Shown: positions 45,743 to 54,229 of the stretch, one piece after another
How the letters are laid out: the number at the start of each line of letters is the position of its first letter
Numbering within the stretch: position 1 is the first letter of the stretch
Source: Glaciecola siphonariae
GTDB lineage: Bacteria > Pseudomonadota > Gammaproteobacteria > Enterobacterales > Alteromonadaceae
DNA: 64,000 nucleotides
Reading direction: 5' to 3'
Assembly: GCF_042652645.1 (NCBI RefSeq)
Contig: NZ_JBHSGU010000017.1
Coordinates: forward strand, 11,129-75,128
Notes under the pieces: model-generated
What the model saw: only the letters and a program-made list of their open reading frames with translations
Told to the model about the DNA's origin: nothing
Databases searched by the model: none
Translations under genes and position numbers: made by a program

Positions 45743-46534
45743 ATGAAGACGCTATTGGTAACACTTTTGTTGTTGCTCGGACTTAAGGCTCACGCTACGG
45801 ACTTTTCTCAGTATGAAAAACATCAATACGCCAATGCTGATATTGTGCAAAATCAGTCGTTGCCCTATCGTATGCTCATGCCCGATAATTTCGATGCTAA
45901 GAAAAAGTACCCACTGATATTGATGCTACACGGCGCGGGCGAGCGCGGCGATGATAACATTGCACAGCTTACCCATGGTGCTGAGATGTTTTTGACTGAG
46001 CAATTCAGGTCGACCTATCCTGCCATTATTGTTTTTCCGCAGGCTGCCAAAGATGATTACTGGGTAAATGTGGATGTTAAGCGCGACACTCGACCTATTG
46101 AGTTCACTTTTAAAGTGGATGCAGCCAAAACGCCTTCTATGCAGTTACTTTTAGGCTTAGTAGAAGAACTATCAAACACTCCATACATTGACTCAGATAA
46201 GATGGCAGTTATGGGACTTTCTATGGGCGCAATGGGAACCTATGACATTATTTCTACCCTGCCGGGCACATTTAAAGCTGCCGTGCCTATTTGCGGAGGC
46301 GGCCATCCTGACCTAGTTAATACTATGGATTTAAGTGCGCCGGTTTGGGCCTTTCATGGTGAGCTTGACGATGTGGTAGCAGTGGCTGAATCGAAAAAGA
46401 TGGTCAACGCAATCAATGCTGCAGGTGGAAATGCGAAGCTTACTATTTACCCTGATGTGAAGCACAACAGCTGGGATAATGCCTTTGCTGAGGCGAACTT
46501 GCTACCTTGGGTGTTTTCTCACCTCAAAAACTGA
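45743..46534 (+). CDS. Exported carboxylesterase/dienelactone-hydrolase-like protein (CE1-like)
   Basis: A 263-residue exported alpha/beta hydrolase: signal peptide (MKTLLVTLLLLLGLKAHA), then YPLILMLHGAGERGDDN (oxyanion region), nucleophile Ser160 in VMGLSMGAMGTYD, Asp209 in FHGELDDVVAV and His241 in YPDVKHNSWDNA. The HGAGERG and GLSMGG-like motifs are those of the phospholipase/carboxylesterase and feruloyl/acetyl-xylan esterase (CE1) group, which fits a plant- or algal-polysaccharide locus. AAGGA precedes the ATG and a hairpin terminator follows. The substrate is not determined. Confidence 0.87.
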   Translation: MKTLLVTLLLLLGLKAHATDFSQYEKHQYANADIVQNQSLPYRMLMPDNFDAKKKYPLILMLHGAGERGDDNIAQLTHGAEMFLTEQFRSTYPAIIVFPQAAKDDYWVNVDVKRDTRPIEFTFKVDAAKTPSMQLLLGLVEELSNTPYIDSDKMAVMGLSMGAMGTYDIISTLPGTFKAAVPICGGGHPDLVNTMDLSAPVWAFHGELDDVVAVAESKKMVNAINAAGGNAKLTIYPDVKHNSWDNAFAEANLLPWVFSHLKN

Positions 46535-46605
46535 GAGCCAAGTTTGTAAAAAATCAGTGGGGTTAATTAGGACGTATTGTTCAAAGCATCGGTACAAATT
46601 TAAAG

Positions 46606-46636
46606 AAAGCGACTGTGTTGCACAGCCGCTTTTTTG
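46606..46636 (+). terminator. Terminator between the esterase and Gfo/Idh/MocA genes
   Basis: AAGCGACTGTG, loop TTG, CACAGCCGCTT with one mismatch, then a T-run on the plus strand. The left side is A-rich, so some minus-strand function is possible. Confidence 0.8.
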
Positions 46637-46643
46637 ATTTTAG

Positions 46644-47819
46644 TTACAGCACATTTTCAAGTTTGAAGTCGACCCACTTTTGATCGGCGCGCGTTGCCGC
46701 GACGCAGTTTTCAATAAATGCCATTCCTCTAATCGCTTCATCAATACCGGGCGCTTTACTGCTAAGTTTTGCACTGGCCTCATCATCTTTAAATGCTCGC
46801 ACCTGACGCGCAAAGTCCATATAAAGATTTGCGAACGCCTCCAAGTAACCCTCTGGGTGGCCTGCTGGTGTGCGCATTGAGCCGGCAGCCACTGGGTGGA
46901 AACTGCCAACACCCGTGCGTATCAATTGCGCCGGTTTATCGTTATATTTCATAATTAAGGTGTTTGGCTCTTGTTGATGCCACTCTATACCCGCCTTGGT
47001 GCCATAAATACGAATATTAAGGTTATTCTCCTCACCTACACTAATTTGACTCGCAATAAGCACGCCTTTCGCACCATTGCTAAAGCGCAATAGCACGTTT
47101 CCGTCATCGTCTATTTCACGACCCGCCACTACTGGCTGAAGGTCTGCACATAATTTAGTGATTTCTAAACCACTCATAAACTCCGCTAAGTTAGCTGCAT
47201 GTACGCCTATATCACCCATACAGCAGCTCACGCCTGCGCGTTTTGGATCAAGGCGCCAGCTTGCCTGCTTATTATCAGGCCCTGGAGGTTCAGACAGCCA
47301 TCCTTGAGAGTATTCCGCAACTACCTTGGTGATTTCACCTAATTCCCCTGCTGCAATTCTATCGCGGGCCTCTCTTACTAATGGATATCCGGTATAAGTA
47401 TGTGTTAGACCATATAAAACATCGTGCTTATCAAGCACTTCTTTGAGCGCAATCGCTTCATCTAAGGTAAAGGTTGCTGGCTTATCGGACATCACATGAA
47501 AGCCTGCTTCAATCGCAGCTTTAGCTACAGGAAAATGCAAATGATTCGGCGTGACCACAGAGACGAACTGCATACGCTGTTCTTCGGGGAGGGCAGCTTC
47601 TTTCTCAAACATTTCGGCGTATGTTGCATAACAGCGCTCTGGATTTATGTGCAGGGCCTTTCCGGTTGCTAAACAATTTTCATGTGAGGAGCTAAATGCA
47701 CCGCATACTAATTCAATCTCACCGTCTATTGAGGCCGCAGCTCTGTGCACAGCGCCAATAAATGCTCCCTGCCCGCCGCCGACCATACCCATGCGGACTT
47801 TATTATTAAATTCACTCAT
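46644..47819 (-). CDS. Gfo/Idh/MocA family NAD(P)-dependent oxidoreductase
   Basis: A 391-residue cytosolic dehydrogenase: Rossmann motif MVGGGQGAFIGAVHRAA, VSVVTPNHLHFPVAKAAIEAG, the conserved DKPATFTL (EKP-like lysine motif), and a C-terminal domain with CCMGDIGVHAANLAEFMSG holding the active-site Asp-x3-His. Members oxidise or reduce sugars, inositols or keto-sugars at ring carbons. The frame is open for 53 codons upstream, but ATG 47819 with AGGT 7 bases upstream gives the normal N-terminus. It is divergent from the second PAS-AraC regulator with an operator copy between them, tying it to the proposed keto-sugar regulon, where it may reduce 3-keto-sugars. Direction and substrate are inferred. 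Confidence 0.9.
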   Translation of the reverse strand: MSEFNNKVRMGMVGGGQGAFIGAVHRAAASIDGEIELVCGAFSSSHENCLATGKALHINPERCYATYAEMFEKEAALPEEQRMQFVSVVTPNHLHFPVAKAAIEAGFHVMSDKPATFTLDEAIALKEVLDKHDVLYGLTHTYTGYPLVREARDRIAAGELGEITKVVAEYSQGWLSEPPGPDNKQASWRLDPKRAGVSCCMGDIGVHAANLAEFMSGLEITKLCADLQPVVAGREIDDDGNVLLRFSNGAKGVLIASQISVGEENNLNIRIYGTKAGIEWHQQEPNTLIMKYNDKPAQLIRTGVGSFHPVAAGSMRTPAGHPEGYLEAFANLYMDFARQVRAFKDDEASAKLSSKAPGIDEAIRGMAFIENCVAATRADQKWVDFKLENVL

Positions 47820-47890
47820 GCTATTACCTAATTTGTTAACAATATGTTGCATAGTATAGTAGCGCGCTATGATAATGAATATGATTTTAT

Positions 47891-47919
47891 CGGACGGTGC
47901 TGCAAGCATTTCAGCGTTA
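47891..47919 (+). promoter_or_regulatory. Putative AraC-type operator, copy 5
   Basis: CGGAC, 16 bases, CAGCGTTA, the same 21-base period with one change in the second element. It ends 33 bases before the second PAS-AraC start, nearly the same distance as copy 3 from its regulator. Confidence 0.5.
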
Positions 47920-47952
47920 CAATTTCCTGCAAATAAAGAGAACTGAGAGTAG

Positions 47953-48684
47953 ATGGAAATCAAACAAAACGATATCAAGGAGTGTCATATCGATGCTTTA
48001 GTAGAGGCGTTTGAACTTGTGCCAGATGTACTGTTTTGGATTAAAGACCTTGAAGGTCAGTGGGTTTATGCAAATACGCTTTTTATTGAGCACCTTGGAT
48101 GTAGCTCACTTTCGCAAGTATACGGTAAAACTGATTTTGATTTTTTTCCGCCGCACCTCGCAAAACAATATGTATATGACGACCAAAAACTGTTAAATGG
48201 CGAGCTTATAACCGCGCGCCTTGAAATGAATATGACTCGCGATGGCGAGCTCGCTTGGTTTTCTACCTCTAAGAGACCGCTACTGGCAAGTGATGGCTCT
48301 GTAGTTGGAAACTATGGTATTACGCGGCATTTCCAAAAGTCATCTCAGGCGCTCTCGGTGTTTGAGTCAGTTAGAGTACCGGTAGAATACATCAGACAAA
48401 ATTACCATAAACACATCACGCTAAAAGAGCTAGCTGAACTTACGCATTTATCGGTAAGTGCGCTTGAACGCAGATTTAAAAAGCATCTTTCCAAAACACC
48501 TTCACGACTAATTAATGAAGTAAGACTAGAGAATGCTAGGCGTCTACTTATGGAAACCAATCTCCCAGTATCTGACATCGCGTACCAAACTGGCTTTAGT
48601 GACCACAGCTATTTCACCAAGCAGTTTAAGCAGTTTTTCGGTATGCACCCGTCAAAAATGCGAGGGCAAATAAAACAAAACTAA
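47953..48684 (+). CDS. PAS-domain AraC-family transcription regulator (paralogue 2)
   Basis: A 243-residue regulator collinear with the protein at 28880: PAS domain (about 15-125; LVPDVLFWIKDLEGQWVYAN, PLLASDGSVVGNYGITRHF) and AraC HTH domain (about 140-240; ITLKELAELTHLSVSALERR, IAYQTGFSDHSYFTKQFKQF). The first recognition helix is nearly identical in the two proteins, so both probably read the same DNA element. It is divergent from the Gfo/Idh/MocA oxidoreductase, repeating the layout of the first regulator with its isomerase-like target. GAGAG before the ATG supports the start. The PAS ligand is unknown. Confidence 0.92.
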   Translation: MEIKQNDIKECHIDALVEAFELVPDVLFWIKDLEGQWVYANTLFIEHLGCSSLSQVYGKTDFDFFPPHLAKQYVYDDQKLLNGELITARLEMNMTRDGELAWFSTSKRPLLASDGSVVGNYGITRHFQKSSQALSVFESVRVPVEYIRQNYHKHITLKELAELTHLSVSALERRFKKHLSKTPSRLINEVRLENARRLLMETNLPVSDIAYQTGFSDHSYFTKQFKQFFGMHPSKMRGQIKQN

Positions 48685-48752
48685 GCGGGCGCGACAAATG
48701 TCAACGCCGCCTAGCATGACACACACTCGGTACAATTGAGCAACAACTGATG

Positions 48753-51700
48753 TTATTGCTCAGGATCTGCATCTTCAGGTAAGCCGTCAGGGTAGCCACC
48801 TTCAGGGTGTTTCTTAAGCAACTCGCTAGCGGTCCAAAAACCGCGGTCTTTAGGCGAGCTTGCGCGCACGCGTTTAACCAAATCGGCATACACTGGCTTC
48901 GCCTCGTTGCCCCATGCGTTTCGCACGTACGTTAGTACTGCCGCAATTTCGTCATCGTCTAGCATGTTGCCAAACGCGGTCATCGGTACATGACCATCGT
49001 ACTTGACGCCTTTGACGTAAATTCGTTTCATCAAACCATGTAAGATAACATCGGCGGTAACTGCCGGATTACCGGTTACCCACTCGGTCCCTACAAGAGG
49101 CGGGAAGCCAGCGATGGGAAGACCTTTACCGTCAGGCTGATGGCACGTCGCACAGTAGCCTTCGCGGTTATAAATCTCTTTTCCTTTTTGATATTTGGCA
49201 AGCGCAGGGCCTGTAAGGTGAGCCGCTTCGTTCTCAATTTCAGCGAGCTGCTCTGTCCACTTACCACCAAGATTGCCCACGGTTTGTAAAAACGCCGTGC
49301 GCATCCACGGGCCTAAGGGGCCACCCTCTAACTCGCCGGCTTTATATAGGGCATCGAGCGCGTCTGGGCTATCAATCCAAGAAATACCAACGATACCCTC
49401 TAAACGGACCCGACCATGCTCATCGCCGGTAGCTTTGGCCATGATTGCTATAGCGTCTTTCGTATCGTATTCGTAAAGGTGAAGACGAACCGCTTTAACT
49501 GCGGCTGCTCGCACATGGTAATTCTCATGCTCTAGAAGCTTGGCCGCGAAAGCTTTGTCTTGGTCATTATCAAAACGGCTGATCCATAGCGCCTCAGTTA
49601 AATGCACATCGTAGTCTGGGTGAGATTTATCGAGTGACGCGACATATCGTTCCTTAGCTTTTTGTACGTCCGCAAAGTCGTGCTCGCGTATTTCTCGGCG
49701 CACTCGATAACGCAAGCGATAGTCAGGTGACGTAAGATAAGAAAACAGGGTATCTAATGACTCTCCCACAACCGGAACAGGTTTAACCAAAGGGCGTTCT
49801 TTGTGCTTAACGCGATAGATTCGCCCGTGGGCATGGTCGCGGAGCGGGTCACGCGCATTGTGCTGCATATGACCAATGAGCTGATTGTGCCAATCCACTA
49901 CATATAGAGAACCATCAGCCGCAAACTCTAAATCTACTGGCCTAAAGTTAGGGTCGGTGGATGTGTATAAATCCTGACGCCACGTACTCACATAGCCTGT
50001 GCCGTCATCTTTGAGTGTGTGCTGCTTGGCACCCAAGAACCCAATTACGTTGTTGAGTATAAAATCTCCCTGCATTTCCTCTGGGAAATGCTGACTGTAC
50101 ACAAACTCTAAACCAGAGGTAGGACGCACTCTGTGGTCCGATTCAATCAATGTGTCGGTGCCAAGAGAAAGCTGTCCATAACGCGTTTTTAACTCGACCG
50201 GAAGCATCCAATATACGGCTGGGTCAGAGGTGTTCATGAAGAAGTTTTGGCCCCACTTATCAAACGCAATGCCCCAAGGATTTGGCGCGTGATTTTGCAC
50301 GATGCGCTGCAGGCGCTGTGTGCGTGGGTCAAAGCGATAGAATCCTGCATTCACCGCTCTTACCGGACCGTATGCAGTCTCAACATTGGTGTGCAAAAAC
50401 ACCCCTTCCTGCATTATAATTCCGCCAAAGGGGTCTGCTATAAAACCGCTGATCGCATGGTGGGTATCGTGAGTATCAAAACCCGACAGTATAATTTCAT
50501 AGGTGTCCGCTTTGTCATCCCCATCTGTATCTTGTAGCAATACAAGATTCGGCGCTTGCGAGACATATACCCCATACTCGGTCAACTCAAAGCCTATGGG
50601 TAGGTTTAAGTTTTCAGCAAAAACAATTTCTTTGTCTGCCTTGCCGTCATTGTCGGTGTCTTCATAGATAAGAATTTTATCATTTGGCTTAGGGTCGCCT
50701 GGCTTATAATGTGGATAACTCTCTAGCGTAGATATCCAAAGCCGGCCTTGGTTGTCAAAAGCCATTTGCGCTGGATTCGCTAAATTAGGAAATTCTTTTT
50801 CAGAAGCAAACATCTCTATTTCAAAACCGTCTGCTACAGTAAAGTCCTTCAGCGCGTCTTCACCATACTTGTAAGCTTGCACGTTATCTTCAGATACGTT
50901 GGACTTAATTTTATCAAGCTTTTGCGTGTTAGCATCAGCCGCCGCAAGATCAAACGCTTCACCGCGCAGTAAGCTCCAAATTTGCTTATCGCGATTCTCA
51001 GTCATTTGTACAACTTTTAGTGTTTCTTGTGGATAGTTGTCTACGCCATAAGGCTCAAACCGTCTGCCGTCAACGTGTACGCCATTTGGCATTTGATAAC
51101 GCTTAAACCAGTACCAATTTTTGTCTAGCACCGCTTCAAGCAGCGACGCATGCGTCGCGTCATCAAGCGCGACATCTTCAGCAGTAAACAAAGCATCACT
51201 TAAAATAGTCGAAAGCTGCTCATACCCCGCTTTATTCAGATGCGCACCGTTAACTGTAAGTTGAAGATCGGTGCTCTCAAACATCTTTTTGGTTGGCGTG
51301 TATAAATCGACAAAATGAATCCCGCGCTGATTGGCTATCTCAGCCATTGCTTGGGTATAGGCGGCTAGGTTTTTGTTTGTCTGCTTGCCATCAGGGAGTG
51401 GGTATTTATCTGACAGGTCTTGAAATGCAATCGGCGAAACCAGTACAAGTTTCGAAATATCGCCGTCATTATACTTATTCGCCAATGAATGATTGATGAA
51501 GTTTGATAACTCTGCACGATAATTTTCTAATCCCTCTGGACCATCAAACGACTCATTAAAACCGAAGAACGCGATAATTACATCAGGCTGAATGTCATAC
51601 AGCCACTCGTCACTGGTAGGGTGAAAACCTTCTCCACTGTGGTGTAGTTTGTCTGGATGGTAGCGTTCAGCGCCCGGGAACGCCCATTGAGTATTGCGCG

Positions 51701-52937
51701 AAGAGTGCGGCCTAAATCCTGGCGTGTAGCCAGGTTTAGCCAATGTACGGATGGTAATATTTTTATCTGCGTGGCGCGAATACACCTCAGATTCAAAAAA
51801 GCCATGGTAAAGCATGCGCTCGGGTAGTCCGTTTCCAAGCAGCAACACCGTATCGCCCTCTTCGAGCGTTACTTTCGGAGACTGACCTAGCGCCTCAAGC
51901 TCTTCTACAGTTAAAATAGACCGTGCTGAACTGCCTAACGCAAAATCGTTTACCGTTAGACCGCGTTTAATGAAGTAATCGGTGTCTTGAAAACCAAAGA
52001 AAGACGGTTCGAATTCATCAACATATGACACATCTGCCTGAGCTGGCACGTTCATGTCAAGTAGGTAGTATGCTGCATTTACGACCAAGCGTCGTGCGCT
52101 TTCTTCTTGAAAATCATACGCTGCACCACCGGTGGTCGCAAAAACTTTCCCTTCTTTTTTACCATCGGGCGTCGGATACGTTTTTACCCATGCTAGTGGC
52201 ATCATTGGGTCATTTTTAGGGCCGTCTAACATCTTTGAGTCAGGCGATAAGGACTGCGTCACAGCACCTCTTAACAATACGGTTGCAGCGTCTTGGTCTA
52301 AGTTTTCAATACCGTAAATATCTGACCACATAAAAAAGCTGCTTACGTCTGTCAAAATAGGATGATCGGCGTTTTCTTCGACCTCTACACTTCGACCACC
52401 CTCAACCGCATGTATACCGTGGTGATAAAGCCAGTTTTCACCCACCACATTCAGACCAAAGTTTTGCCAATCATAGCCACCGTATTTATCATCGTTATTA
52501 AAAGGATGCGTAGCTGTGCGTAGCGCAATGATAGGTTTGGCTTGATTAAAATAATCTAAAAAGTGCTGGAGTTGCTCTCCTGGCAAAATACGCCAGCGAG
52601 TCGCCAAAATCATAAGGTCGGCATCTTTCAAAGCTGAAAGATTCGGAATATTGGTGATATCGTTCGGATTAACTAGCCCTGTCTCGCGGTCTATTGCAAA
52701 CAATACAGTGGTTTTAAAACCATGTCGCTGAGACAAAATTTTGGCCAGCATTGGCATAGATTCTTCAGAACGATACTCTTCATCGCCCGACACCAAAACA
52801 ATGTGTTTACCGTTCGCTATACTGGCGGGAGCCTCAAAGACTAAATGGTCGATACCGTTTGCAGAGCTCAAGCTTGAAAACAGCAGCAATGTCGCTGCGG
52901 TAAACATGTACGTAATTGATTGTATTAAGACTTTCAC
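48753..52937 (-). CDS. Exported ThuA / SGNH / propeller / HEAT / cytochrome c fusion protein (PVC-type)
   Basis: A 1394-residue exported multidomain protein. Order: signal peptide (1-26); ThuA-like glutamine-amidotransferase fold (about 35-320; GKHIVLVSGDEEYRSEESMP, PIIALRTATHPF); SGNH-hydrolase-like domain (about 360-610; VLLLGNGLPERMLY, VIIAFFGFNESF, VNGAHLNKAGYEQL); propeller (about 690-1080; GFEIEMFASEKEFPNLANPA, FVYSQHFPEEMQGDFILNNV); HEAT-like helices (about 1085-1240); cytochrome c with CATCH at about 1262-1266 and VPMTAFGNMLDDDEIAAVLT. ThuA proteins are tied to trehalose/3-keto-sugar use. The SGNH block I reads GNG, not GDS, so that domain may be inactive. Start GTG 52937 has GGAG 12 bases upstream. 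It lies downstream of the sulfatase and nucleoside hydrolase genes on the same strand. Confidence 0.87.
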   Translation of the reverse strand: MKVLIQSITYMFTAATLLLFSSLSSANGIDHLVFEAPASIANGKHIVLVSGDEEYRSEESMPMLAKILSQRHGFKTTVLFAIDRETGLVNPNDITNIPNLSALKDADLMILATRWRILPGEQLQHFLDYFNQAKPIIALRTATHPFNNDDKYGGYDWQNFGLNVVGENWLYHHGIHAVEGGRSVEVEENADHPILTDVSSFFMWSDIYGIENLDQDAATVLLRGAVTQSLSPDSKMLDGPKNDPMMPLAWVKTYPTPDGKKEGKVFATTGGAAYDFQEESARRLVVNAAYYLLDMNVPAQADVSYVDEFEPSFFGFQDTDYFIKRGLTVNDFALGSSARSILTVEELEALGQSPKVTLEEGDTVLLLGNGLPERMLYHGFFESEVYSRHADKNITIRTLAKPGYTPGFRPHSSRNTQWAFPGAERYHPDKLHHSGEGFHPTSDEWLYDIQPDVIIAFFGFNESFDGPEGLENYRAELSNFINHSLANKYNDGDISKLVLVSPIAFQDLSDKYPLPDGKQTNKNLAAYTQAMAEIANQRGIHFVDLYTPTKKMFESTDLQLTVNGAHLNKAGYEQLSTILSDALFTAEDVALDDATHASLLEAVLDKNWYWFKRYQMPNGVHVDGRRFEPYGVDNYPQETLKVVQMTENRDKQIWSLLRGEAFDLAAADANTQKLDKIKSNVSEDNVQAYKYGEDALKDFTVADGFEIEMFASEKEFPNLANPAQMAFDNQGRLWISTLESYPHYKPGDPKPNDKILIYEDTDNDGKADKEIVFAENLNLPIGFELTEYGVYVSQAPNLVLLQDTDGDDKADTYEIILSGFDTHDTHHAISGFIADPFGGIIMQEGVFLHTNVETAYGPVRAVNAGFYRFDPRTQRLQRIVQNHAPNPWGIAFDKWGQNFFMNTSDPAVYWMLPVELKTRYGQLSLGTDTLIESDHRVRPTSGLEFVYSQHFPEEMQGDFILNNVIGFLGAKQHTLKDDGTGYVSTWRQDLYTSTDPNFRPVDLEFAADGSLYVVDWHNQLIGHMQHNARDPLRDHAHGRIYRVKHKERPLVKPVPVVGESLDTLFSYLTSPDYRLRYRVRREIREHDFADVQKAKERYVASLDKSHPDYDVHLTEALWISRFDNDQDKAFAAKLLEHENYHVRAAAVKAVRLHLYEYDTKDAIAIMAKATGDEHGRVRLEGIVGISWIDSPDALDALYKAGELEGGPLGPWMRTAFLQTVGNLGGKWTEQLAEIENEAAHLTGPALAKYQKGKEIYNREGYCATCHQPDGKGLPIAGFPPLVGTEWVTGNPAVTADVILHGLMKRIYVKGVKYDGHVPMTAFGNMLDDDEIAAVLTYVRNAWGNEAKPVYADLVKRVRASSPKDRGFWTASELLKKHPEGGYPDGLPEDADPEQ

Positions 52938-53228
52938 TTTTGGTGCTACTCCGATTGATGTTCTGTCGACAAATCTGCTTTTGACTTATTCGACAGACTA
53001 AAACACTACGTTTAATTGGTATCTGCCATTTGCGGCTGAATGCTAGCTATCAAAGCATCGAACTGCTGACACAAAAGAACGTTTACACAATTATGTCACG
53101 CAACGTTAATTATTTGTTAATAGTACTGCTTTGGCGCGCGTTTAGCGTATAATTTTTTCGTTAAAAACTATAATTATTTCGGCGCTCACTGAATTAGTGC
53201 AAATTCGACTGTCAAGCTAGGTGTCCAA

Positions 53229-54149
53229 TCATTTCGCAAGGTAAGCTTCAAAACGGTCAAAGAACGCTTGGTACATTTGCTCTCCATCGATTTGGCTAAT
53301 ATAGGTGATGTCTCTGTCGCCATAATCTTTTGATGTTCTCACTTGGGTTGTTTCAATCCATTCTGGGTCACTCATGGCATAGATAAGCGCTAGGTCCCAT
53401 ATGGCGCGCGCCTGCCTTGAGCCATCCATATGATTGGTCCAACGGTCTACCAACAAATCACCTAGCGGATGAGTGCCTTTTAAGCGCTGTGCGGTCTCGG
53501 CATAATCAAACTGCATATCGTATGCAACGTTAACGGGTATGACTGTCATGGGCACTGAAGAGTTCAGGAGGTAGTGCAAAGCTTGTGTATCCATGATGCA
53601 ATTAAAATCAGTAGTGCCCATTATCTCCTTTTCAAAATCGTATGAACTACCTAACCAAAAGAGACTAATCTTATCGGCAATACTCGAATCAATGAATAAG
53701 GCTGAGGCCACATTGGTCAATGCTCCTAAGGCAATGACAGTAAGACGTTCACCTTCTGCCATGTTATGCGCTTGCTTAATAATTTCGTACGCCGCTGCAG
53801 AATGTTGCGCTTGGTCACCCCAGTCGTACATGCGCGCTGGCGCTCCGCGTTTAGTTGGTACCTGCATTTGCAAATGCCCTGTGAGCACTTGGTTTAGACG
53901 GTGGCTGTCTTCCATCGATGTAGGGCTTGTCCAATGGCTAGTTTGCCAGTGTGCTGCGTTCAGGGCTACCACATTCCAAGAGGGCTCTATTAAGGCTGCA
54001 ACCACCGCGTAAAGGTCATCTATTTCATTCGCCGTATCCGCATCAAGCACAATGGTAGGATTAAATGCCAACTTAGTCTCTTCAGCGGCAGCTTCGTTTG
54101 TTAATAAGCCTGCACATAACAAGGCAAAAATCGCGATTGATGTTCTCAT
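53229..54149 (-). CDS. Exported nucleoside hydrolase-family protein
   Basis: A 306-residue exported protein (signal peptide about 1-22) of the inosine-uridine-preferring nucleoside hydrolase family, which cleaves N-ribosidic bonds using a calcium-binding Asp cluster. The cluster is visible as VLDADTANEIDDLYAV (about 34-49), and TVIALGALTNVASAL, MGTTDFNCIMDTQALHYLL and RAIWDLALIYA correspond to later active-site segments (Asn/Asp and Asp ligands). Export and a setting beside a sulfatase and a carbohydrate-type cytochrome suggest a substrate other than salvage nucleosides. It is 80 bases downstream of the sulfatase gene. AAGGA lies 9 bases before the ATG. Confidence 0.88.
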   Translation of the reverse strand: MRTSIAIFALLCAGLLTNEAAAEETKLAFNPTIVLDADTANEIDDLYAVVAALIEPSWNVVALNAAHWQTSHWTSPTSMEDSHRLNQVLTGHLQMQVPTKRGAPARMYDWGDQAQHSAAAYEIIKQAHNMAEGERLTVIALGALTNVASALFIDSSIADKISLFWLGSSYDFEKEIMGTTDFNCIMDTQALHYLLNSSVPMTVIPVNVAYDMQFDYAETAQRLKGTHPLGDLLVDRWTNHMDGSRQARAIWDLALIYAMSDPEWIETTQVRTSKDYGDRDITYISQIDGEQMYQAFFDRFEAYLAK

Positions 54150-54229
54150 ATTTACCGTCCTTTTTTGTAAGGCTATTTACGCTGTATAGCTTTAATTATT
54201 ACTACCACTTGGTGTTTGATTAATAATTT

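Noticed and set aside
47820..47978. In-frame extension of the Gfo/Idh/MocA protein
   Set aside because: It would run across the divergent control region and into the PAS-AraC gene; ATG 47819 has a ribosome site and a standard Rossmann start.
53159..53187. Possible sixth operator (CGTTA-N16-CGGCGCTC) upstream of the ThuA fusion gene
   Set aside because: Spacing fits, but the first element is CGT rather than CGG and the second differs at two of the last three bases, so it is within chance.
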